DNA from: SSF26 sp037443945
GTDB lineage: Bacteria; Chloroflexota; Anaerolineae; J102
Direction of reading: 5' to 3'
Assembly (NCBI GenBank): GCA_037443945.1
Contig: JBBINH010000014.1
Coordinates: 1-64,000, forward strand
Length of the DNA stretch: 64,000 nucleotides
The notes below the pieces were generated by a model. That model saw nothing but the letters and a program-made list of their open reading frames with translations. It ran no database searches and was not told the DNA's origin. The position numbers and the translations under genes were made by a program. Every line of letters begins with the position of its first letter. Position 1 is the stretch's first letter. This document shows positions 57,779-64,000 of the stretch, one piece after another.

Positions 57779-59482
57779 TCAGAACGGCCAGGGACGATAA
57801 TGTTCCAGAATCGAACCGCCGATGAACTCCCGCAGGATGGAATCGGAGGGGATATCCTGGCTGGGGGCCGGTTGAAACCACTGCAACAGCGCCTGCAGTC
57901 GGTTGGCCTCGATCCGTTCCGGTGTGCCCGGTTCGATCTGCAACAGCAAGGGCTCGACCAACGGCTTGAGCACGGCCAGCTCGTAGGTCAGGGCCGAATT
58001 GAACATGACGTCGGCCTTATCCTGGAAGGGGAAAATCCAGCGTTGCTCCCCACGACGGACGCTTTCCCAACGGGCAATGGTTTCGGCAGCGCCATAGCCC
58101 CGACTGTGGGCATCGCGCACAATCCGCCGGATAAGGCGGGTATCGGTGGTGGAGACCCGGTTATAGCGGTCCAGGTTGAGCTGGGTCAGGGCGCTGACAT
58201 AAACCCGAAAGCAGAAGCGCGGGTCCACTTCCGTCAAAAGCTCGGGGTTGAGGGCGTGGATGCCTTCCAGGATAAGGATGTGCTGAGGACCGATGCGGAC
58301 GGTCAGGCCGGGCCGGCGTTTGCCCTCGCGAAAATCGAAACGGGGCAGTTGCACCTCGGCACCGGCGATGAGTTGATTGATCTGGCGGTTGAGGAAAGGC
58401 AGATCGACCGTATAAAGGGACTCGAAATCGAATTCTCCCCGCTCATCGCGCGGGGTCAGCGGGCGATCGACAAAATAGTCGTCCAGGCTGATGGCGAGGG
58501 GCCGCAATCCCAGGGCCAACAGACGCACGGCCAGACGTCGGGCGAAGGTGGTCTTGCCCGACGCCGACGGCCCCGCAATGAGGACAAGCCGAACCGGTTC
58601 CGGCCGCCGGGCAATCTGCTCGGCAATGGCGCCGATCCGCTGTTCGTGCAGCGCTTCGGTGACGAGGATGACCTCCTGCAGCCGACCGGTGGCAATGGCC
58701 TCATTGAGACCCCCGACGTCGCGGATACCCAGGGTGCGCAACCAGGCGCTGTATTCCGTAAAGACCTCGAAAAGAGGCGGCCGCGGGCTGGTGGGCTGAA
58801 TGACACCCCAGGCTCTCTGTTTGGGGAAGCGCAACAGGAAGCCGTGATCGCTCGGTTCCAGGGCAAAATGCTGAAGAATGCCCGTACTGGGGGCCATAAA
58901 GCCGTGAAGGTAATCCTGGGTATCGAGCAGTTTGTACACGATCAGGGTGGGTTTACGACGCTGTTCGAGTAACGCCAGCTTCTCCTCATCCCCGGCGCGA
59001 CGGAAGAGGGCCATGGCGTCCTCCAGGGCCATCTCCTGCCGCAGAATCGGTCGATCGGCGGCGACCACGGAGCGCATATGCCTTTCCAGGTGGCGTAATT
59101 CCTCCGGTGTAAAAGGAGGGCGCCCCTCGACCCGACAATAGAAACCACCGTTGGGAATGGCGTGTTCGACATAGACACGCGCTTCGGGGAACTCGCGGGC
59201 GGCCACGGCCACCAGCAAAAAAATGAGGCTGCGGCGATAGATGCGGGCACCATCGGTGCTATCCACCCGCACCGGTTGGACCTGACCATCTCGGAGCACG
59301 GGCCGGGAAAGTTCGACCAGTTTGCCGTCCAGGATGGCAGCAATGGCCGGCGGCAGCCCGTCATCGGCAGTGGCTGCGGTCATATAGGCGCTCAGCGGTG
59401 TCCCGATAGGGGCCTCAAAGACGCGGCCATCGGGAAAGGTCAGACGGGCCGTGCGACGCGGCCTGGAAAGACGGACGACCAT
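57779..59482 (-). CDS. Nucleoside kinase: TGS + ThrRS-SAD-like + uridine kinase domains
   Basis: A 567-residue multidomain protein known from Thermotoga, Firmicutes and Chloroflexi. An N-terminal TGS domain (about 12-80), a ThrRS/SAD-like domain with ARVYVEHAIPNGGFYCRVEG (about 85-180), and a C-terminal PRK/uridine kinase domain with Walker A IAGPSASGKTTFARRLAVRL (about 293-312), SLDDYFVDRPLTPRDERGEF and LPRFDFREGKRRP. The kinase part probably phosphorylates a nucleoside; the fused regulatory domains are unusual and their job is unknown. ATG 59482, 141 bases after ssb on the same strand, with a terminator between. Confidence 0.88.
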   Translation of the reverse strand: MVVRLSRPRRTARLTFPDGRVFEAPIGTPLSAYMTAATADDGLPPAIAAILDGKLVELSRPVLRDGQVQPVRVDSTDGARIYRRSLIFLLVAVAAREFPEARVYVEHAIPNGGFYCRVEGRPPFTPEELRHLERHMRSVVAADRPILRQEMALEDAMALFRRAGDEEKLALLEQRRKPTLIVYKLLDTQDYLHGFMAPSTGILQHFALEPSDHGFLLRFPKQRAWGVIQPTSPRPPLFEVFTEYSAWLRTLGIRDVGGLNEAIATGRLQEVILVTEALHEQRIGAIAEQIARRPEPVRLVLIAGPSASGKTTFARRLAVRLLALGLRPLAISLDDYFVDRPLTPRDERGEFDFESLYTVDLPFLNRQINQLIAGAEVQLPRFDFREGKRRPGLTVRIGPQHILILEGIHALNPELLTEVDPRFCFRVYVSALTQLNLDRYNRVSTTDTRLIRRIVRDAHSRGYGAAETIARWESVRRGEQRWIFPFQDKADVMFNSALTYELAVLKPLVEPLLLQIEPGTPERIEANRLQALLQWFQPAPSQDIPSDSILREFIGGSILEHYRPWPF

Positions 59483-59546
59483 GTTCCCTAGAACCGAACG
59501 CGTTCCCGGTTAGGGTCGATCGGGTTCGGCCTTGATGCCGACACCA

Positions 59547-59591
59547 CAAAAAGAGCCACCCCAAGCGCCGCAACGGCATCCGGCGGTGGCT
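59547..59591 (-). terminator. ssb terminator
   Basis: Minus strand: AGCCACC (59591-59585) and GGTGGCT (59560-59554) enclose an inner G+C-rich arm, then CTTTTTG. This is a normal Rho-independent terminator shape between ssb and the nucleoside kinase gene. Confidence 0.75.
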
Positions 59592-59623
59592 CCGGCGATA
59601 TGGTCGAGGATGGAGAGAAGGCG

Positions 59624-60022
59624 CTAGAAGGGGATTTCCTCTTCCTCCAGACCCGGTCGATCGCGCATGACGGCGGCTTCGCCCTCGCCCCCCTGACCGG
59701 GAGCACCCAGAAAGCGAACGTCGCGGGCGCGTAGTTCCAGAGTGGCACGCGGTTGTCCGTCCTGTCCCATCCAGGCACTGGCATCGACTTCGCCTTCGAC
59801 CAGGACCAGGCGTCCCTTGGAGAGGTATTGATTGCACAACTCGCCGAGCTTGCCCCAGGCCGTCACCCGAAACCAGGTCGTTTTCTCCTGCGGCTGACCG
59901 TCCTGGCCGGTCCAGCGCCGCGTGGTGGCCACCGAGAAGGTCGTCACCGCCTGCCCGGTGGGGGTATAGCGCATTTCCGGATCACGACCCAAATGGCCGA
60001 TAACTTCAGTCCGCTGATACAT
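59624..60022 (-). CDS. ssb: Single-stranded DNA-binding protein
   Basis: SSB coats single-stranded DNA in replication and repair. OB fold with IGHLGRDPEMRYTPTGQAVT, TTFSVATTRRWTGQDG, TTWFRVTAWGKLGELCNQYL and KGRLVLVEGEVDASAW, and the acidic tip ending LEEEEIPF for partner proteins. 132 residues. The ATG at 60020-60022 (MYQRTEVIG) is used; an upstream in-frame extension of about 29 residues lies over the promoter. Confidence 0.96.
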   Translation of the reverse strand: MYQRTEVIGHLGRDPEMRYTPTGQAVTTFSVATTRRWTGQDGQPQEKTTWFRVTAWGKLGELCNQYLSKGRLVLVEGEVDASAWMGQDGQPRATLELRARDVRFLGAPGQGGEGEAAVMRDRPGLEEEEIPF

Positions 60023-60080
60023 GGTGCTTTTCCTCCTGAAAAGACGGCCCGACAAGGAGCCGAAACGGTCATGATGGACG

Positions 60081-60109
60081 AGTATAGCACTGCCGATCGG
60101 CTTTGTCAA
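60081..60109 (-). promoter_or_regulatory. ssb promoter
   Basis: Minus strand: TTGACA (60104-60109, perfect), 17-base spacer, TATACT (60081-60086). About 60 bases upstream of ssb. Confidence 0.85.
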
Positions 60110-60122
60110 AGAACAAATGTTC

Positions 60123-60685
60123 GGTTAGAGACGCGCCCGATCGGGGCATGAGTTACGGTTTTTTGTCGAGGTACGGCTCGATTGTGCGTTTTCCTCGCCG
60201 GACTGTAAAGCGGTGGACTCGGTTCTAAAGTGCGTTGGTGCGAGAGGCAGCATGCATAACGTTCCAACGTTCATTGGAGCCGGCCCCATGATGGACGATG
60301 CGGCTTCTTCAAAAACAGACAACTTACCAATCGGGATCGCTCGCAGGTGCCGCCAGGGAAGAAATCGCCGCAGCCGCAGCCCGGGTTGCTAAACGCGAGA
60401 TGCCATCACGGCATCATCTCCAAACGAAAGTCCGGGCTGCGCCGCCCAACCGCTCCCTATTCTATCCCAGCGCCCCTGTTTCATCCGGTAGGAAGGCCGG
60501 CTCGCCGGTCAAAGCGTGTTGCACCGGACGCCTGCGGCGCCAGGCCTCAGCCTGTGCTGACGCTCCGAAGGGGTCGGCCCAACCTGACCGGAGGCCGCAG
60601 CCCTATAACGGGCGACTTCGGTCGGCATGGAGGCCATTACGCACGAAAACGCAATCGGGCGTCTCTCCTGTCCGCCAGGCCCCAC
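60123..60685. other. Gene-free region between ssb and recR
   Basis: 563 bases with no gene I can support. Small ORFs here are Arg/Pro-rich artefacts. It contains one copy of an interspersed repeat (60586-60634) and the short hairpin GATGCC/GGCATC at 60399-60414. A 13-base match to the RNase P CR-I motif is seen at 60427, but the rest of RNase P RNA is missing. Confidence 0.5.
60586..60634 (-). repeat. Interspersed intergenic repeat, copy B
   Basis: Minus-strand bases are 43/49 identical to 44354-44402. Both are in gene-free spacers. It lies about 50 bases from the recR stop codon. Confidence 0.6.
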
Positions 60686-61288
60686 CTAGAGCTCGCGACG
60701 CCCCTCTAGGGCCCGGCTGAGGGTGATCTCATCGGCGTATTCCAGGTCGCCGCCCACGGGCAAACCTCGCGCCAAACGCGTAACCCGCACACCGTGCGGA
60801 CGGAGCAAGCGCGCCAGGTAGAGCGCCGTTGCTTCACCCTCCATGGTCGGGTTCGTGGCGATCAGCACCTCGGCGATGGCTTCGCCGGCAAGCCGATCCA
60901 GCAAGGCGCCGATGCGCAGATCCTCGGGACCGATGCCGGCTACGGGATTGATAACGCCGTGCAGAACATGATACAGGCCGCGAAAAACCCCTGTACGCTC
61001 GATGGCGACGACATCCAGGGGCTCCTCGACCACGCAAACCAGTTGCCGATCACGGGCAGGGTCGCTGCAGATGGCGCAGGGGTCGCTGTCGGCCAGGTTT
61101 TGACAACGACGGCAATAGACAATGCGGCTGCGTAGCTCGGCAATGGCCGTGGCCAGCTCCTGAACCTCCGTCGCCGGCGCGCGCAGCAGATAAAAGGCCA
61201 GCCGCGAGGCCGTCTTGGGGCCAATGCCGGGAAGCCGCTGCAGGGCCTCGATAAGCCGCCGTACGGGCTCGGCAACGATGGTCGGCAT
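60686..61288 (-). CDS. recR: Recombination protein RecR
   Basis: RecR, with RecO, loads RecA at gaps. 200 residues with the N-terminal helix-hairpin-helix (LQRLPGIGPKTASRLAFYLL), a Cys4 zinc finger (CRRCQNLADSDPCAICSD), and a Toprim domain with LVCVVEEPLDVVAIERTGVF and EVLIATNPTMEGEATALYLA. Normal length and gene order (dnaX, ybaB, recR). Confidence 0.97.
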   Translation of the reverse strand: MPTIVAEPVRRLIEALQRLPGIGPKTASRLAFYLLRAPATEVQELATAIAELRSRIVYCRRCQNLADSDPCAICSDPARDRQLVCVVEEPLDVVAIERTGVFRGLYHVLHGVINPVAGIGPEDLRIGALLDRLAGEAIAEVLIATNPTMEGEATALYLARLLRPHGVRVTRLARGLPVGGDLEYADEITLSRALEGRREL

Positions 61289-61297
61289 GCCGGCTGC

Positions 61298-61666
61298 TCA
61301 GAGAAGATCGGAGAGACCAGGAGGCAGATTCAACCCCTGGGTAAGACCGCCGAGCTGCTCGCCGGCCAGAGCCCGTGCTTTGTCCAGGGCCTGATTGACG
61401 GCGGCCAGGATCAGGTCCTGCAGCATCTCCACCTCCTCCGGATCTACCACTTCGGGCCGGATGGTGATGGACAGGACTTCCTGCCGGCCGTTGGCGACGA
61501 CGGTGACCATCCCGCCGCCGGCTGTGGCTTCCACCGTACGTTCGGCCAAAGCGCTTTGCGCGGCCTCCATAGCCTGTTGGAGCTGTTGGATTTGGGTGAG
61601 CATGGCATTGCCGCCGCCACTACCCGGCGGGCGATAGCCACGGGGAGCGTGTCGTTTTTTGGGCAT
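61298..61666 (-). CDS. ybaB: YbaB/EbfC nucleoid-associated protein
   Basis: A small DNA-binding protein usually encoded between dnaX and recR. Core LTQIQQLQQAMEAAQSAL and VTVVANGRQEVLSITIRPE match the family. ATG 61666 gives 122 residues with a 21-residue basic extension (MPKKRHAPRGYRPPG...); a second ATG at 61603 would give the classic 101-residue start MLTQIQQLQ, so the start is ambiguous. Confidence 0.93.
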   Translation of the reverse strand: MPKKRHAPRGYRPPGSGGGNAMLTQIQQLQQAMEAAQSALAERTVEATAGGGMVTVVANGRQEVLSITIRPEVVDPEEVEMLQDLILAAVNQALDKARALAGEQLGGLTQGLNLPPGLSDLL

Positions 61667-61690
61667 GGTACCTACACCGGACCGATGGAA

Positions 61691-63331
61691 TCAGGTGGAC
61701 GAAGCGCTATCCTGCGAAGCAAGGCGGGTAACGGTAGCGCCGAGTTCGCGGGCCGTCTTGAGCAGCGGATCCTCGGCGACCGGCGCCGAAGGCGAAACGG
61801 AACGACCAGGAACCGCACCGGCCGCAGGTTTCGCGGCGGAATGAGGACTCGCCGATGGCGTTCCCTCGTGCTTGAGGTCGACGAGTTGCACATGCGTAGG
61901 CCGGCCCAGCACATTCGAGACGACGTTGGCGACCGTGTCCAGGGCGCTCTGGATCTGTTCGCGATGGAACTCGTGCTGGAAGCCGATCACCAGGGTATCG
62001 TCGTCGAGGGCCACGGGCGTGCCCGAACGCAAGATGGCCTGCAAGCGGGGACTATGGGGCCGCATGGCCGTGATGATCTTCGCCCATAGGGAAGCCAGAT
62101 CGACCGTCACCGCCGGTGATGGCTCGCTCGGGGCCGAGTCGGCCATACGCGGTGTGACCGCAGCCGGACGAGACCCCGACGGAGCGGCCGGAACCGAAGA
62201 TAACGGCGCCGCAACCGCAAGAGAAGTCACCGCGGCCGGCGGGGCGGTGGTGCCCACACCGACGGCATCGAGCAAGGCCAGCTCAACGGGCAGATAGCCT
62301 GCCAGCGGCGTCTTCAGGGCCAGCCCGGCTTCGTTGAGGGCCCGAATGGCGTGCACCAGTTGAAAAGCCTGAAAACGTCGGGCCTGGCTTTGCAGGTCCT
62401 CTATCACGGCATCGGGTAGATCGAGCAAGCCCGGATCGCGGCCGACATGGAGCAACAGCAGATGACGGAGATGCTCGATCAGTTGGTTGACCAGTTGGGC
62501 CAGGTCCACCCCTTGCGCGATCAACTCGTGCAGAAGCCTCAGCAAGCGACCGGAGTCGCCGTCGGCCATGGCCTCAACCAGACGACTCACGGCGGCGCCA
62601 GAAACCATCCCCAGCACATTCCGCACGAGCTCGGCATCGATCTCCTGATGGCCGTAGGCCGTGATCTGATCGAGAAGGCTGATAGCATCCCGCATAGAGC
62701 CGGTGGCGCTGCGGGCGATAATGGCCAAAGCCTCAGGGGTGACCACGAGCCCTTCACGGGCGGCAATGACGGCCAGGTGTTCGGCAATGAGCCGGCTGCT
62801 GAGACGGTGAAAGTCGTAGCGTTGACAGCGGGAGATGATGGTGGCCGGGATTTTGTGAGGCTCGGTAGTGGCCAAAATGAAAATGACATGGGGTGGCGGC
62901 TCTTCCAGGGTCTTCAACAGGGCGTTGAAGGCCGAAGTGGAGAGCATGTGCACTTCGTCGATGACGTAGACCTTGTAACGAGCCTCGGTAGGAGCAAAAG
63001 CAACGCGGTCACGCAGTTCACGGATATCGTCCACGCTCGTGTTCGAGGCCGCATCGATTTCGATCAAGTCCAATAAGCGCCCCTCATTGACGGCCTGGCA
63101 GATGGCACAGGTGTTATCGGGGCGCTCGGCGACATCCGGAGCCAGACAGTTGACGGCCTTGGCCAAAATGCGCGCCGAACTGGTCTTACCCGTGCCGCGC
63201 GGACCGGTGAACAGATAGGCATGACCGATCCGTCCCTGGCGCAGGGCCTGACGCAGGGTGGTGGTGATATGGTCCTGGCCGACCAGGCTGTCGAAATCGC
63301 GCGGTCGGTAACGACGATAGAGAGCCTGCAT
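61691..63331 (-). CDS. dnaX: DNA polymerase III subunit tau/gamma
   Basis: The clamp-loader ATPase, 546 residues. Walker A HAYLFTGPRGTGKTSSARIL (about 33-52), sensor region VYVIDEVHMLSTSAFNALLK and LATTEPHKIPATIISRCQRY are normal. The zinc site is short of one ligand: NCLAPDVAERPDNTCAICQA has three Cys instead of four, with Asp where the first of the Cys triplet usually sits. No programmed slippery site in the middle of the gene was noticed. The C-terminal region from about 365 is Pro/Ala-rich and then a DNA/alpha-binding part. Confidence 0.95.
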   Translation of the reverse strand: MQALYRRYRPRDFDSLVGQDHITTTLRQALRQGRIGHAYLFTGPRGTGKTSSARILAKAVNCLAPDVAERPDNTCAICQAVNEGRLLDLIEIDAASNTSVDDIRELRDRVAFAPTEARYKVYVIDEVHMLSTSAFNALLKTLEEPPPHVIFILATTEPHKIPATIISRCQRYDFHRLSSRLIAEHLAVIAAREGLVVTPEALAIIARSATGSMRDAISLLDQITAYGHQEIDAELVRNVLGMVSGAAVSRLVEAMADGDSGRLLRLLHELIAQGVDLAQLVNQLIEHLRHLLLLHVGRDPGLLDLPDAVIEDLQSQARRFQAFQLVHAIRALNEAGLALKTPLAGYLPVELALLDAVGVGTTAPPAAVTSLAVAAPLSSVPAAPSGSRPAAVTPRMADSAPSEPSPAVTVDLASLWAKIITAMRPHSPRLQAILRSGTPVALDDDTLVIGFQHEFHREQIQSALDTVANVVSNVLGRPTHVQLVDLKHEGTPSASPHSAAKPAAGAVPGRSVSPSAPVAEDPLLKTARELGATVTRLASQDSASST

Positions 63332-63438
63332 GACGAAAAAAGCTACCCAAGGGGCCGGGAATGGATTTCAGTATAGCACCGGAGGCCGTGATCGGCTACA
63401 CCCGCAGCCACGACCCGAAAGCCTCGCCCCGTGAAGCT

Positions 63439-64000
63439 TCAAGGCGAGGAGAAGCGATAGCATTCGGGACGGCGGTCGGCCAGGGCCGGGATCCGGCGCC
63501 GCACCTCATCCACCCGCTCGAAATCCACGGTGGTTGTGAGGAGTTGCGGCGAAGCGTCATCGGCTTCGATCACGGTCTCGCCCCAGGGATCGATGAGGGC
63601 CGAATGACCGCAATACGTGTTGGCGCGGTCGCTGCCGACGCGATTGACGGCCGCCACGAAGCACTGGTTTTCGATCGCGCGGGCGCGTAGCAGGGTGCGC
63701 CAATGGGCCAGGCGCGGATGGGGCCACTCGCTGGGGATCAGGACAAGACGGGCACCGCTCAAGGCGTAAAGGCGAAACAGTTCCGGAAAGCGAAGGTCGT
63801 AGCATATGGCCAGACCGGTAGGTCCCCAGGGCAGTTCGAACAGACCCGGCGTGTGACCGGCGCTGAGCCAGCGATCTTCGGCCATCAGCCCAAAGCGGTG
63901 TATTTTGCGATAAGGGCCGAGGATCTGACCTTCGGGGCCGAAGAGCGGAGCGGCATTGGACACGCCCTCGGCGTCGCGCAGCAGAAAGGAGCCGACGATC
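63439..64000 (-). CDS. Nitrilase-superfamily hydrolase (omega-amidase-like), 5' end cut by window
   Basis: Carbon-nitrogen hydrolase. The frame is open to base 64000 on the minus strand, so the start is outside. The catalytic Lys is in YRKIHRFGL and the nucleophile Cys in AICYDLRFPELFRLYA; the YafV/Nit2 type is suggested by the sequence of these motifs. The missing part should carry the catalytic Glu. The product ends ADRRPECYRFSSP. Confidence 0.88.
   Translation of the reverse strand, partial: IVGSFLLRDAEGVSNAAPLFGPEGQILGPYRKIHRFGLMAEDRWLSAGHTPGLFELPWGPTGLAICYDLRFPELFRLYALSGARLVLIPSEWPHPRLAHWRTLLRARAIENQCFVAAVNRVGSDRANTYCGHSALIDPWGETVIEADDASPQLLTTTVDFERVDEVRRRIPALADRRPECYRFSSP

Noticed and set aside
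60427..60439. GAAAGTCCGGGCT, a match to the CR-I motif of RNase P RNA
   Set aside because: The other conserved blocks (CR-V and the 3' end) are absent within 400 bases, so rnpB is not supported.
63332..63438. Possible SRP RNA before dnaX, as in many bacteria
   Set aside because: The gap is only 107 bases and has no SRP hairpin signature.

Overview
The window is GC-rich bacterial chromosome, gene-dense, with no rRNA, tRNA, CRISPR array or complete mobile element that I could find. The gene families suggest Chloroflexota: an rpoB-rpoC-rpsL-rpsG-fusA-tuf run, a Ycf45-type ATPase with an R3H end, a TGS-uridine kinase fusion, a short SHOCT protein paired with a YvlD-type protein, two-domain GNAT proteins, and polyprenol-mannose and YfhO/Wzx surface-glycan genes. 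The phylum is an inference from family composition; nothing here proves it.

Layout. 1-12657 (minus): transcription and translation core, rpoB, rpoC, rpsL, rpsG, fusA and the start of tuf, with recognisable promoters before rpoB, rpsL and tuf and long untranslated leaders for rpoB and tuf. 13268-17743: an orphan metal ABC permease, a DUF697-type membrane protein, a GH-like (GHL10/DUF187) protein and a diacylglycerol-type glycosyltransferase. 17936-20599: a methionine-salvage cluster, mtnA-like plus two tandem MTA-phosphorylase-family paralogues. 20605-27812: a repeat protein with an AT-rich zinc-ribbon insert, ubiE, a DUF971 protein, an M23 peptidase, proB-proA and a HEAT-repeat protein. 27951-30711: a GNAT-like protein and the Ycf45-type ATPase. 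30886-40379: surface glycan and signalling genes: a polyprenol-mannose synthase, a YfhO-Wzx fusion of about 1,436 residues, an OmpR/PhoR-type two-component pair, a GT2 enzyme and a polyprenyl-phosphate sugar transferase.

40401-44307 is the hrcA-grpE-dnaK heat-shock operon under a sigma-70-like promoter with a perfect CIRCE operator. 44572-46385 holds a GNAT enzyme and the SHOCT/YvlD envelope pair. 46386-47757 is a gene graveyard: a frameshifted beta-propeller-like gene and other broken reading frames. 47758-51725 has arsM, comF, a Flp-type pilin overlapping a second polyprenol-mannose synthase, a 2Fe-2S ferredoxin-like protein and a class IV aminotransferase. 51737-55588 is pheS-pheT behind a promoter and a well-formed transcription attenuator. 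55727-57541 holds a very short ORF, an MDR dehydrogenase and a secreted SdrD-B-like protein. 57779-64000 (minus) is a nucleoside kinase, ssb, recR, ybaB, dnaX and a truncated nitrilase-family gene.

The strongest items for follow-up are the YfhO-Wzx fusion, the two unequal MTA-phosphorylase paralogues, the AT-rich zinc-ribbon insert, the pheST attenuator, the hairpin at the predicted 5' end of the str-operon mRNA, and a 49-nt interspersed intergenic repeat.
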